A stretch of DNA of 64,000 nucleotides from Ianthella basta (GCA_964019415.1 OZ025869.1:4156765-4220764); one strand, 5' to 3'. Positions 21,731 to 33,849 are shown, numbered from the stretch's first letter. The notes: generated by a model not told the origin, from the sequence alone. Numbers and translations: made by a program.

Positions 21731-21934
21731 CTTAGCGGTACGTGTCACGGAAGCCGAAAACCGGAAGTGGGCTGGAACGAACTACCATGCGCACGTGGAG
21801 CTGCCATTTTTACACTTTTACACTTAGAACAAACTACCACACACACAGGAAAGGGGGTTATCTCACGCACAGAAACCATCAGTGGTTATATTGTTTTCAA
21901 ATTGACATTTTCGTATGGCTTCATGTTACGGATA

Positions 21935-22734
21935 TCTCTATATATAAAGAAGGAGTTGAGCAGAATGGTTGTTCGCGAACTCCTCCCTTGAGCAACGACG
22001 CATCGACACCAAACTTTCCCAGATTATGGACACCACACCCGGTCTCGATCTAAGGGGGGTGAAGTGCGCGAAGAAGCCCCTGCTGAGGAGTGCGCGGCGA
22101 AAAACCTCCAAACGACCGTCCGCCATCTTTGATTTACGGAGAAAATATACGGTTTTCCGTGCACGCTCCTATGCTGCCAATTCAAAAGAGGAACCCCAAC
22201 CATTGTTCGCGAACTCCTCCATCGAACGTCGACGAAACGCGCCCAAACGTTTCCAGTCGTCGTACGCTGTACCTCACATCAATATAAGGTGGCAGACATG
22301 CTAAAATAGGCTGCTGCCGAGGAGTGCGGGGTGAAAACCCAGGATGAACTGACGGTCGGCCATCTTGGCTCTTGAAAGAAAGTATGCCGTATCCTAGGCG
22401 TTCGCGCATCCAAGCTAGCGCGATACCGAAACTAATAAAAAGGAAAGGGGGTTATCTCACACACAGAAACCATCAGCTTCTTACAACTATCCATTGTTTG
22501 TCTACGGTGATCTTCCATGTAAATTGCATGCACACATATGCATGGTGGTAGGTCAGTCACACTGACATCACCAGGCCAGCCTGGACTATTCTTTGTCAGA
22601 GCATGCATGACCAGCCAGCCAGTGCATTACTAGCTGGGGCCTGAGTAGCAATGGCATTACCAGCCTGTGTCCGACCAGCTGGCATACACTGAGCACGTGG
22701 AGAGACCCACCCGAAGGGTGGGTCTGTCCGCTAG
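21935..22734 (+). mobile_element. non-autonomous Helitron, copy 1
   Basis: It begins TCTCTATATATAAAG after an A. It ends with the hairpin GACCCACCCGAAGGGTGGGTC, 6 bp, and CTAG before a T. A 5' TC, a 3' CTAG, a subterminal hairpin and A-T insertion define Helitrons. Its 800 bp carry no Rep or helicase frame, and the long frames in it are not gene-like. Confidence 0.92.
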
Positions 22735-22738
22735 TATA

Positions 22739-23539
22739 TCTATATATATAAAGAAGGATTGAGCAGAACGGTTGTCTGCGAAGTGCTCCCGCGAGCGGCC
22801 ACCAATTGAGACCAAACTTTCCCAGATTATGGACGCCACACCCGGTCTCGATCTAAGGGGGACGACGTGCGGGAAGAAGCTCCTGTCGAGGAGCGCGAGG
22901 CGAAAAACCTCTGAACGACCGTCTGCCATCGTGGATTTATGGAGAAAATATACGGTTTTCCGGGCACGCTCCTATGCTGCCCATACAAAAGAGGAGCCCC
23001 AACTGTTGTTCGCGAACTCCTCCCGCGAACGTCGACGAAACATGCCCAAACGTTCCCAGCTGTCGCACGCTGTACCCCATCTCAATATAAAGTGGTAGAG
23101 GTGCTGAAATAAGCTGCTGCCAAGGAGCGCGTGGCGAAAGCCCAGAATGAACCGACCGTCGGCCATCTTGGTGTAAGAAAGTATGCCGTACCCTAGGCGT
23201 TCGTGCAGGTGTGAGGATTACATCCAAGCTAGCGCGATGCCGAAGTGGAGAAAAAGGAAAGGGGGGTTGTCGCACACACGGGAACCATCAGCTTTTTACA
23301 ATCCGTTGTTTGTCTATGGTGATCTTCCATGTAAATTGCATGCACACATTGTAGGTCAGTCACACTGACTTCACCAGGCCAGCCTGGACTATCCTTTGCC
23401 AGAGCATGCACAACCAGCCAGTGCATTACTAGCTGGGGCCTGATCATGAGTAGCAATGGTACTACCAGTCTGTGTCTGACCAGCTGGCATACGCTGAGCA
23501 CGTGGAGAGACCCGCCCTTTGGGCGGGTCTGTCCGCTAG
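22739..23539 (+). mobile_element. non-autonomous Helitron, copy 2
   Basis: It is 801 bp, closely similar to copy 1 along its length, starting TCTATATATATAAAG and ending with the compensated hairpin GACCCGCCC TTT GGGCGGGTC, then TGTCCG and CTAG. It lies head to tail with copy 1, only TATA apart. Paired changes in the hairpin stem (A-T to G-C) keep the fold intact. Confidence 0.93.
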
Positions 23540-23554
23540 TATATATATATAGAT

Positions 23555-24187
23555 ACCACCACCACACAGTGCAAGTTGCAATCTGCACATGCAGTATATG
23601 CGCCAATGCTTCTATGAACAAGGCCACCAGTGCAAGTTGCTGAGAGTAACCACCCCGAGTGCAAGTAGAGTGTTTGCGCTAGTTGAAGTAAAGAAAAACA
23701 TCATCAGCGCAAGTTGCTGAAGGTCAGGGGGACCGGGCACCAGCATCGATTGGCATGCAGTGGGGGACCACTATGAATGCAAGTACAGTGTTGGTGCTAG
23801 TCGAACGGCACAAGTTGGAGCAGGAGCAGGATGCAGCAACAGGTATGCAACTTGCACTTGGGCAGAACACGGTTCACATATAGTGCCCAAGTGCAAGTTG
23901 CATACCTGTTGTTGCATCCTGCTCCAACTTGTGCCGTTCGACTAGCACCAACACTGTACTTGCATTCATAGTGGTCCCCCACTGCATTCCAATCGATGCT
24001 GGTGTCCAGTCCCCCTGACCTTCAGCAACTTGCGCTGGTGGTGTTTTTCTTTACTTCAACTAGTGCAAACACTCTACTTGCACTCGGGGTGGTTACTCTC
24101 AGCAACTTGCACTGGTGGCCTTGTTCATAGAAGCATTGGCGCATATACTGCATGCGCAGATTGCAACTTGCACTGTGTGGTGGTGGT
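23555..24187. repeat. 633-bp foldback of the CAAGTT family, copy A
   Basis: The arms of about 300 bp are almost exact inverted copies around 23871. The outer ends read ACCACCACCACACAGTGCAA and its complement. Within the arms, variants of GTGCAAGTTGC recur at intervals of 40-70 bp. There is no coding frame. It starts 15 bp after the second Helitron in a TA-rich stretch. A partial extra unit follows at 24188-24340. Confidence 0.93.
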
Positions 24188-24340
24188 GTATGTATAGCAC
24201 AAACACTCTACCTGCACTCGGGGTGGTTACCCTTGGCAACTTGCACTGGTGGTCTTGTTCCTAGTAGCACCTGCACATATACTGCATGCGCAGATTGCAA
24301 CTTGCACTGTGATGATGGTGCATGGTGGTGGTAGTGGTGT
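24188..24340. repeat. partial CAAGTT-family unit
   Basis: It repeats the right arm of the neighbouring foldback in direct orientation (CTCGGGGTGGTTACCC ... GCAACTTGCACTG). Confidence 0.8.
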
Positions 24341-25253
24341 CATGGAAGTGGTGCCATGCATGGGATAGTAGCATGTGGTGGTTGTATATTAATATTATAA
24401 TATTTGGGCACGTGACAAGAGGTGTATGGTGATGTTGGCTGCACATGTATTTGTATGTGGCAGTCAGTGCTGGCAGTTGTGCACTTGCGCGCTAGCTTGC
24501 CTTTGGCAGGATTCTGTACAACCCTATCACCATTTGTCTCACCATATGTGAATGTGGAAGTCAGTGGTGGTGATGGAGCACTTGTAAAAAAAGCTTGCCT
24601 TCAGTGGTGGGTGTGCCAGTGGGTAAGGAAAGAAATGTAAGGTACACACACACTGGAAGTGTATGGTGTCAATGCATATGGCTATATTTATGCATGTGAA
24701 ATGCCACCATATATAGCTAAAGTCTATGGTGCAATAACACTACGGAAAGTAGTGTACAGGGACATACACAATGAGCCGCATGGGAGTTTATTTCTTTCAC
24801 TGAATCAGGCAAGCACAGCACAGCCTTAACCCAAAAGAGCCTTCATCCAGTCGAGCACATTGACTCGCGGCAGGCCAACTTGCGCGAGCGCGCTCCTGCT
24901 TACCATATACGCGTCCGGGTGGATACGTCCCACGTTTGACTAATGGTTGAAGAGTACGCCACTGGCACTACGGCAGCGTTTCTCGGAACACTTCCTCAAG
25001 GCTCTGCCTCCACAAAGGCCATGCGTCTTCCCAGTACTCACTGAATCGCTGTCTTCGTGCAGTAGGCACTCAGAATTGTCTGGAAACTCTCTCACGCTCG
25101 CGTAACCCCCAAATTCCGAGGCGCCCTTGGCGCTTGCACACAGTTCCTGGCAATGGGTGCCAAAGAGAAGCGTGCGCGGCGGCCCTTTCTTCCTGCCAGC
25201 CGCTTCAAGGAGGTCTTTGAGGTGCGAAAGGTGACGTCACGAAACGAACGCTA
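24341..25253. other. unannotated stretch
   Basis: GT-rich, then more GC-rich sequence. A few gene-like words occur, but no domain or splice structure that I can support. Confidence 0.35.
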
Positions 25254-25717
25254 TACCGTATATCGCAAGATTTTCGCGACCTAAAAATTTCGCGAATTGC
25301 TGCCAAAACGGTGTCAGAAATGTTCACGAATAAAAATTTCGCGAAGGAGACTCTACAAGGTGGGCATTAAAGCCTTTTTAGTGTAAATAGCAGGAGCAAT
25401 CGCTTCTAAAATGAAGCAAATGAAAGAGCTACACGCTGTTTCTCGATCCGTATGGAATACAAAGTGCGACAAAAATAACCGTGCGATTACAGTAAATGGT
25501 AGACCTCGATTACCGATTTCAGGTGCGATCTTCGATTTGGCAGCTTGCGATCTTCGTTTAGCATACTTCGATTATCGATGTCGACACCTCAATTGCCGAT
25601 TTCGCTGTGTGATCTTCGATTTGGCAGTTCTCGATCTTCGATTTGGCAGTTCTCGATTCCTGCAGTGTGATTGCAGTTTCCTGTCGCTGATTAGTTAGCT
25701 ACTTAGCTAGTAAGATG
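25254..25717 (+). repeat. left inverted repeat of the HECT/integrase element
   Basis: The inner part (25451-25717) matches the reverse complement of 32648-32891, from TATGGAATACAAAGTGCGAC to AAGATGG, with a few indels. It contains repeated GATCTTCGATTTGGCAG and TCGATTACCGATTTC words, a plausible transposase-binding array. The outer part (25254-25350) is a diverged match to 32892-33000, with several TTTCGCGA words. About 90 bp at 25355-25450 are unique to this end. Confidence 0.8.
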
Positions 25718-27264
25718 GCGGCACAAGCGGATGATGTGGAATTGTGCGAGACTGTTCTTGGTGAGCTAGAAAGGGGGGTGGAACTAATCTGAAACCACTA
25801 CCCACTGGAATCATTGTCTTTGGAGACAAAGGAGGCCCTTGTTGATGGTGCTGAACGTCTGTTGGAAGTGTCTGTTCTATTAGAGCCACTGCTTTCTAAT
25901 GAAGGCGAAGCCATAACTGAAGGAATTCGACAGATTGTGACCAGCCTTGAAGCCATCTGTGAAGCAGAAATAAGAAGACTTGTGGCTGGTCGTCATTATG
26001 GTCGCCCAAGTGTAGACATCCATGAAAATCAGCTGGGTTTTCTACTTGCTAACAGTTTCAGCGTGACAGACATTGCAGCACTGTTTGGTTGTTCAAGGCG
26101 TACAATCCAAAGGCGAATGAGGAATTTCGGTATAAATGCTAATCGTTTCAATGAAATCACTGATTCATGCTTGGATGAGCTTGTGAGTGAGATTGTGGCA
26201 CGCCTACCCACTTGTGGAATACGATCTGTTCAAAGCAATCTCAGAGCAAATGGTATCATAGTGCCAAGGGAAAGAGTGAGAGAATCTCTTCATCGTGTTG
26301 ATCCTATTGGGATTGAAATGAGACAGCGTATGGCACTCCATCGCAGGCAATACAATGTGCCCAGTCCTAATGCACTGTGGCATATAGATGGGAACCATAA
26401 ACTCATTAGGTGGCGGTTTGTTGTGCACGGAGGCATTGACGGCTATAGTAGGGTGCCAGTGTATCTGAAGGTAGCCCCCAATAACAAAGCAGACACTGTG
26501 CTTTCTGCATTTTTAGAGGCAGTCTCACAGTATGGATTGCCATCCCGTGTACGTGCCGATTGTGGGGGAGAGAATGTTGAAGTTGAACGTTTCATGCTTG
26601 CACATCCAGAGCGTGGACCACATTGAGGCAGTTTCATCAAGGGCAGAAGTGTACACAACCAGAGAATAGAGCGACTCTGGAGAGATTTGTTTGAGGGTTG
26701 CATTAGTTTCTTTTACTTCCTGTTCTATTCTCTTGAGGAAGTAGGTCTGTTAGACCCAGACAATGTCATTGACCTCATTGCCCTACACTCAGTTTTTCTC
26801 CCAAGGATCCAATCTCAGTTGGACATATTTTGTGATGCATGGTGTAGCCATCCTATTCGTACTGTGCATAATCGCACTCCACACCAGCTATGGGTTCTAG
26901 GGATGACACAAGCTCATGCAGAAATCCCACAAGTAGGGCTGTGCAAGGTCTTACTGACATTGGCAGTGAGGTGTGTACGTATATAGCATGACTCATGTTG
27001 CCTCAGATTTGGATGATTGTATATTATATATATACTTATGTTTACGTTCACATACAGGCCGCCAACGATTATGGCATAGATTGGGATGGACCGATCAGTG
27101 CGGATGATGGTGTTGAAACAGTAACAGTTCCAGATCTTCCTGTGCTCACTGATAGGCAAAGGCAGCGTCTGAGAGAGGAGCTTTCTCACCACAATGATTA
27201 TATGTATGGTGTGGAGAACTACGTATTGACCAGACATTTCATTTGTGAATGTCACTCTGCTTAG
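25715..27264 (+). pseudogene. integrase-like DDE transposase, two exons, decayed
   Basis: Starting MAAQADDVELCETVL at the inner edge of the repeat, the frame reads as one protein of about 487 residues, with some three interruptions and an 87-bp intron (26971-27057). Domains in order are a helical N-terminus, a helix-turn-helix near residues 110-136 ([20 protein letters not shown]), and a retroviral-integrase-fold core. Asp near 225 ([10 protein letters not shown]), Asp near 282 ([10 protein letters not shown]) and Glu near 319 (HNQRIERLWRD) give a DD36E triad. The last exon carries DYGIDWDGPISADDG. I recognise the core as the widespread animal family with [14 protein letters not shown] and VHNQRIERLWRD. 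It would cut and join the element ends. It is close to integrases by fold, but the setting is a DNA transposon. Confidence 0.85.
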
Positions 27265-28480
27265 GATGTATATACGTAGCTAGTGTACTTGATAGAATTA
27301 TTGCAGTGAAGCTTGAGTGTTGCAAGCATGCATGTTAACATGGATGAGCTGTGAAGTGAGACACCTGTAGTATTATTCATGTGTGTGGCCATTCATGTGC
27401 ACATGCAGGTTCAGCAGCCAGCTCAGCAAAATAATACTAAACTATACAAGGGATACATTACACTATATATCTTATACATATCATTTTAGCTAGTATTAGT
27501 GTTAGGGTTGGCCTTGAATTATTTTGGTGAGCTGCATGGCTGCCAAAGCAGAATGATATTGCTGGGTGCTTGGTATAACTGAGCACACAAAGTTGCCTGG
27601 AGACAGGTCAGTGCAGTGTACAGTGTCATGGTATACTATATGTCTGTTACGTAAGTGGCATACACACGTGGTATATTGTGCCTGAATAACATGCAAGCTT
27701 TGCCCTTGGTGATATTGTACAACACTGATCCCTATATCTTACATACTACAATTAATATTTACTGGTCCAATATGACAGCCCATGGTGATATACATCGATG
27801 AGATTTATGATCAGCTTGGCACTATAGCCCACGCATGTTTGAACATCTTTGTACTGAGATAACTACGTACCCATAATTGTATTGTATATATATGAGCTTC
27901 TCAATCAGCTTGCAGTTGTGTTCTACTTACCTGTATAATTTTCCATTAATATACAATATATATATATATATGTGTGTGTGTGTAATTGCATGCCACGGGG
28001 ATTTGCATGTCATGATTTTATAGGATGTTCATTGAATTGTCATTCATGAATGTATTGTTGCATGCAATGATTATTACTATAGTAACTGACTTGGGCCTTA
28101 ATATCTGATTCAATGAATCAATATTGCATGATAGTGAATTGCATGCATGATTGTTAGTGAACTGACAATGTCATGCATTTCATACTGAAGTGTTCATTGC
28201 CATTACAAAGATGAACTCAAAATAAAACAATATTACACTAAAATGACTAGCTAACATGAAATTACTAGCTATATATATATTATAAGACATCATAACAGAT
28301 ACAGATAATACTACACCTATTATACTATATAATATTATAGAAGCATCAAAATCAAATTAAACTGAAGAATGATATAAATCAAATTTATACTTACTCGCAG
28401 ATAACTAACTGCAAATTCAGCAATTCAGCAATGATTAATTAGAAAAGTCCAAAACCACTATGGCATGACAGCGCATGTGT
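27265..28480. other. spacer between the two convergent transposon genes
   Basis: AT-rich, without exons that I can support. It contains short TATATA and TGTG runs near 27950-27985. Confidence 0.5.
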
Positions 28481-28483
28481 CAT

Positions 28484-30377
28484 TTACTCTTTAAATTCCC
28501 AGTAGTCCTGATACTGTGCTGGAAGGGTCAGAGACAGTGAGCACGTTGATGCAGTTGGATACACAGCATCGTGGCTGAAGGTCAAAGATGGTGTCACGTC
28601 AAACCCAAGGGGAGGTATCTGAGAAGCTCCTGAGAAAAAGCTGAGAACATCCTCCAAAGATACTTCACCACCACCTTTGAGAACAAACAAGTAAGCATAT
28701 TATGGATAAGACGGCAGCGCTCAATCAAGTAGTACAAAGACAAAATCAATTTTCCATTCAGCAAGGGCAAAGTTGTACATGTTACAATGCTATTTCAGAG
28801 GTGAGCCTGTCACATGCACATGCATGTATATGCCATTGCACGTATGCAGTAAATATACATAGTACAAACCTCCACTGTCTTCCAAGAAGTCAGTGAAAAA
28901 CATGTATGTGGCCATTTCCATGGCTATCGTATTACTGCCATCTTCAGAAAACTTGACTTTCTTATCAAATAAAGATTTGACCGTAGCTGCATGAAGGAAT
29001 GCATGTACATTGTTGAGAGGGGACCCTAACCCTAGGCCTGCACACTAGAATATCTCTCCATTCAATTATTGTCCTTCTCCACATTTGTATCTAACCCAGT
29101 ACCTGGAGTTAGCTCAGTCTGTCCTGAAGCAATGAAAATGGGTTCAAAAAGGCTGGGATGCGACTTCAGTGCATCTGCAACACCCAGAGTACCCAGCCCA
29201 TCTCTCAATTGGTCCAATTCAGCCTTGCGCTTCAGAATGATATGATGAAGAGAAATGGCCTTCACTAATGCAGGTCTATCTGCCAAACCAATGAAGAGAG
29301 GTGGTTTCGTGAAACCACAATCCACAAGCATGTCGGAGGTATCCTCACATATTATCCTCACTTCTTCATTTGTACTAGCAGCACAAATCTGCATAATTAT
29401 ATATAATAGTGACAAATGAACTCCATGTCCATTCCACTGCATTAAGTTTTATCCACACAATCCACCACATTATATTATGTTTATATTATATTACTAGACA
29501 ATCAGTTGCACAGCAATGCATGCATGCACTGAGCATGCACACATATATTCTGTCACTTATGATATACCTTGTCCAAAATTGCTCTGATGTTATGGTCAGG
29601 AATGACTGAGTAGTCGAGCACAGTCACATCTCTTCCACATAGGTAATCGTATATGTCTTTGCATAGGAAAGGGTAGCCTGACCCTCCTTGTGCAATGTAA
29701 GTTGCCATTAGACAACCAATGCTGAAGAAGACGTTGGACTGTCATAAGTGTAGAGAAACCCATGCATTATAAGATAATCTCATAACAGTAACTACGTGTT
29801 TTCAGGAGTGTGATGCTGCATAGATGAATTAATGAGCATGATCTTAATCATGAGTGGAAGGGCGAGCTGCATATGAATAATTAATGCTGCATACACACTT
29901 AAGCTTTTTGCATGTCTAAGCATACCTGGAGAGCAACTGTATCGTGACGAGGCAGCAAGTTGCTGCCTTCTCCCTCAAAGTATGACCCTTTCAGTGACAA
30001 GCCAAAAAGGCGCCATAATTCCCTTCGGGGCCCTCCTTCGTCTTCACCAAGTTCTCCCACGAAGGCAACCTATAAGATGCAAGATTAGCATTATATAGCT
30101 TGCATAATACCCTAATTTACAGAACAACATTGAAAATATATTTAAAATTTACCTTGATGCGTTTAGTGGGACTAAAATCATGGCTTTTGGCACCGCGCAG
30201 GCAGTCAGTGAGGATGTGCGATCGCCTTACTTCCAAGAGGTATTCAGTGAAGAAATCCACTCCCTGAGACAACCTAATGAGGATGTCTTGCAACCTTATG
30301 GAAAACATAATGTATACATGTGGCAGTGTTTGATAATAACACTAGGCAAAAGCACATTTAAACACACACACACACAC

Positions 30378-30421
<44 letters not shown>

Positions 30422-32544
30422 CATACACAATCACATATTTTATTTATAACTTGGACTGTATATAATGACAAACCTTTCTGGCACCTTCTCTTCCACACTT
30501 TTAGCAAGAACATGAGCAACAATGGCTTCTTCGACATCATCAGATTCAGCATGTGTGATTGATGTGTCTGCTGTTGCTTCATGAGGTCCACCGATACTCG
30601 CACTAGGGAGCATCCAATCATCATCATCATCATCACTTAAAGAATAGTGGGAAGGTCTAGGGGAGCATCCGTCAAGAGAACCACATGCCATATCCTCCTC
30701 TTGGCTGCATTCACATGTAGGCATGGAGCAAATAATATAAACATGCAGTAATGTACCCACTCAGATAACTTCATGTTCATGCAATGAATTCATAGTATGT
30801 GTCATAGCAAGCTGCAGAGATATAGTAGCTCATCACAATGTCCTATTCTATACATCATTGTAGACACATGTAAACATAAACAATTAAATTTAAAGAACAA
30901 TTAGCACTTGACCACCTTTGCAAAGCTCTAGATCAGCCAGCACCATAGCCCAAAGACAAGAGACAAAACAATGCAAATGTTCACATCAATCAAATTACCC
31001 CCACTTCTCACCTAGTCTTTTCACAGTATTCCAAATGCGAACGGAGGTCAGTTATCGGGATTTCACGCATGCACGAGAGGCACATCTCGACAGGCTATAT
31101 AATTATACAACAGTAAGAGATAGATATAACTTCCTTGAACATCCATTTGGAAGCTATACTGTGATAAGGTATATGCACGCTAGTCACATGCATGCTATTA
31201 GATGTACTGTTGCATACAACAGCACAATGTGTAGCTGGTACATAGTAATGTCATGTACAAACAACTGACCTAGTTACGTATATATTTGCAGGCAGCTTAA
31301 TACAGTAACTTTAGAGCACTTATATCTATTATTCAAAACACAAACTTACTCCTGATGTAGGGCTGCTAACAGCAGAAATGTCCAAGTCCTTTTGCATAGG
31401 CAGGATGTAGGTTCGGGCATTCCCTACGCGATCTTGTAGTATCCGTGGTGAAGTCAAGCACAAAGATGGCAGGGGCTCTAGGCAACGCGAATTGCTCCTA
31501 CACTTGGCAAAACAGAAACCACCTGCATCTTGCAGTTTAGGAAAGGCATCCAAAAGAACAGCTCGAAATTCAGGAATTGTGATCTTCTTTTCCCCGAGAC
31601 CGGCCTCAAGCAGGGTGTCCTTAGCGCTTTCGGTTGTGAGGATTGTTTCTTGGTGGCGCTGATGAAGGCAAACAAAGGGATGGGTCCAGCTTTTAAACTT
31701 CCGAACTTTTGGGGTCAGCTTTGTAGGAAGACCAGTCCTCTTCCTGTTCTGTAAGAAACTAAATCTTTCACGAGCACCTGTCACCATGCCTACTCGTGCC
31801 CTTTGGAGTGTTTGAATGGCCAAATTGCATCTTATACGAAGGTCACTACCTGCATATTGAAGCATAAACACATCAGAGTGTTTGCATTACAAATGTAACA
31901 AACAGTACAAACCACACCCAAAAGGATGTTACATCAGACTCTAGCATGTACAGATGACCTATGACCCCATGTGTACATCCTGTCTGGCTTGCAATATATA
32001 TGCCAAATGTTAATCATTCTTGTAGGACAATTAAAGTTTCAATTAGATCTGCTCATATATAGTATGGTCTTTCTAGCAAGCATGATGTATGAGATCTTGT
32101 ACAACATTTGTTCGTCTGACATGTACAGTGTGCGTATAATCACATATAGGTAAAATTGTACTATTATATGCAATCCTCAGTGGTATGGGACACACCCTGC
32201 ATGATCTTACCACTAGAAGGCCCAGGTTGTGTGCTGGTGGTAGAACTGCCAGCACCATTCCTCAAGGTAGAGCCACCATCAGAAGCAGAAGCATCGCTCC
32301 TTGATGTAGAACCACCTGCAGCAACACCACTACCAGAACTGGAGCGACACGTGAAGTCACCTGCAGCAGCATCACTCCTAGACCTAGAGTCGCCGGCAGA
32401 AACACCACTCCTCGATCTAGAGTCACTTGCAGCATCACTGAAGGAAGGTCCCATTGGAATGGCAGACAGCATTCGAATGGCAGCCTGTGCTCGTTGTAGC
32501 TCTTCTGGCGAAATGTGCCGCTGCTCGGGCTCTCTATCGGCCAT
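28484..32544 (-). CDS. HECT-domain E3 ubiquitin ligase with UBZ-type zinc finger, ten exons, intact
   Basis: Exons: 32544-32211, 31849-31350, 31094-31012, 30704-30474, 30294-30153, 30069-29926, 29738-29568, 29388-29103, 28986-28870, 28674-28484. Every junction is GT-AG and every phase agrees, giving 732 residues with no stop. Residues 1-111: MADREPEQRHISPEELQ, then Ser-rich repeats. 112-278: a family-specific domain (FRAVLLDAFPKLQDAGGF, YILPMQKDLDI). C283, C286, H298 and C302 form a C-x2-C-x11-H-x3-C finger like UBZ ubiquitin-binding fingers. An acidic linker with six Asp follows. About 383-732: HECT domain (VAFVGELGEDEGGPRRELWR, SGASQIPPLGF) with catalytic Cys714 in PTASTCSLSLTLP. It should transfer ubiquitin from an E2 to bound, perhaps ubiquitylated, substrates. 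It resembles G2E3-like HECT genes expanded in fish and sponges. A six-codon upstream frame starts at 32650. Confidence 0.92.
30362..30419. repeat. (CA)n microsatellite in an intron of the HECT gene
   Basis: A CA run of about 58 bp lies between exons 4 and 5 of the HECT gene (counting from the start codon). It has no effect on the reading frame. Confidence 0.95.
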
Positions 32545-32647
32545 GTCCACTGGGTGCTTTCCACCCTGTCCCAAATGCTGCAAAGGAAGATAAGCGCCCA
32601 GAGTGCCCCTTTGGCGCACAGCGACCGTGTCACGTGGCGTTGGTCAC

Positions 32648-33000
32648 CATCTTGCTAGCTACGTAACTAATCGGCGACAGAGGAAACAGCAATCACACTG
32701 CAGCAATCGAGAACTGCCAAATCAAAGATCGAATACTGCCAAATCGAAGAACGCACAGCGAAATCGGTAATCGAGGTGTGCTAAACGAAAATCGCGAGCT
32801 GCCAAATCGAAGATCGCACCCGAAATCGGTAATCGAGGTCTACCATTTACTGTAATCGCACGGTTATTTTTGTCGCACTTTGTATTCCATAGTTTTGGAG
32901 GTTAGAAATCGCGAAATTAAAACCGCGAAATGTTTGGTTTTGAACAAAATCGCGAAATTTTCTTCCACGAAATTTTCCCGCTATACAGTATTACTTTTCG
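32648..33000 (-). repeat. right inverted repeat of the HECT/integrase element
   Basis: The counterpart of 25254-25717. Its outer 110 bp (from 32891), with GGAGGTT, AAACCGCGAAATG and GCGAAATTTT words ending in CTATACAGTA, also recur alone at 57143-57229. Confidence 0.8.
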
Positions 33001-33123
33001 CGGGCGGCAGCCATTTTTGCGGAAGTGGGGCTGGGGTCTAAGGATTTCAGCTCTACCAAAATATAGAGAGAGATAATTATCATAATATGCACAGCCTTAT
33101 TATGATACATGACTGTAGCTATT

Positions 33124-33842
33124 AGTCTCGCGCGCCAGCCCCTATTTCCCTTATTGCACACTCGTGGAGAAATAGGGTCTGGTCAGACTTGACCGGTTCC
33201 TGTCGCCATGAAATGTGCGGAATGTGTGACGTCATCAAAGCCACTTTTAGAGCTTTGGATTATACGGTCAGCAGGACGAGAAGCAGCCACGGTGAATGCT
33301 GCGATCTACTCAGCGTTGTAGGGAAGAAGCGTTCTGTGATATTGCTGTCGATTTCGCCAGTACACAAAGTTGTCAGGTGTCGTGCGCGGCCGTTGGTGAA
33401 GTCAAACTGGACGGTACACGTAAGTGAGAGAGCTGCTCGTCTGCCAAAGGGTCACAATATACTGGGACATGTCCTCAACGAGCGAATAGTCAAAGTTGTA
33501 GCTCGTTGGAGCCGCGTCCCACTACACTGTAACTCTCTAGCCGACACGCAGCTCTGTCGCTAGGCTAAAGTGCCTATTTCCGTCTCGCCGCTCTTTATGG
33601 ACTCACTCCAGCACGCCGAAACCCAGAATCCGAAGTACAAAACTCTCTGACGGGGCGGAAAACCTTTCTGAAGAGCAGCATGCTCCCTTGTCCAAGATCA
33701 AAGGAGTGCATTAACCACAAACACCTTTCCTGCAATCTGATTGGTCTACTCAAATTCCAGTAGAGACCCCAAGAACATGTCAAGTCTGACCAGATCCTAT
33801 TCTATGCGCGATTGCTCAATAATAGGGCTGGCGCGCGAGACT
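33124..33842. mobile_element. 719-bp MITE with about 70-bp inverted repeats (AGTCTCGCGCGCCAGCC)
   Basis: The left end AGTCTCGCGCGCCAGCCCCTA and the right end are inverted copies, each followed inward by TCTGGTCAGACTTGAC. The element is flanked by TA-rich sequence, and a short duplication (TA) is possible but not distinctive. A 125-codon + frame inside (33189-33563) has no recognised domain. The same terminus occurs alone at 12415. No transposase gene is present, so it must be moved in trans. Confidence 0.85.
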
Positions 33843-33849
33843 ATGTAGC

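Larger units (their letters stand above)
25254..33000. mobile_element. 7.7-kb DNA transposon encoding an integrase-like transposase and a HECT ubiquitin ligase
   Basis: Long inverted repeats at 25254-25717 and 32648-33000 enclose two convergent genes, the integrase-like gene on + (25715-27264) and the HECT gene on - (28484-32544). Each gene begins just inside its inverted repeat, and both repeats end inward at TAGCTAG-AAGATGG. This placement of gene starts against inverted repeats is what a DNA transposon with two genes should look like. The outermost bases read TACCGTATA (left) and TACAGTA/TACTGTA (right). I could not fix a target-site duplication. The integrase gene has decayed, while the HECT gene reads intact. 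The two genes might instead be neighbours flanked by independent copies of one MITE, but the shared 240-bp inner part argues against this. Confidence 0.72.

Noticed and set aside
21969-23098. Arg-rich frames of about 110 codons in both Helitron copies
   Set aside because: They lie inside non-autonomous Helitrons, have no Rep or helicase motif, and compete with equally long frames on the other strand.
33189-33563. 125-codon frame inside the MITE
   Set aside because: No domain, and the element is otherwise a typical non-autonomous MITE.
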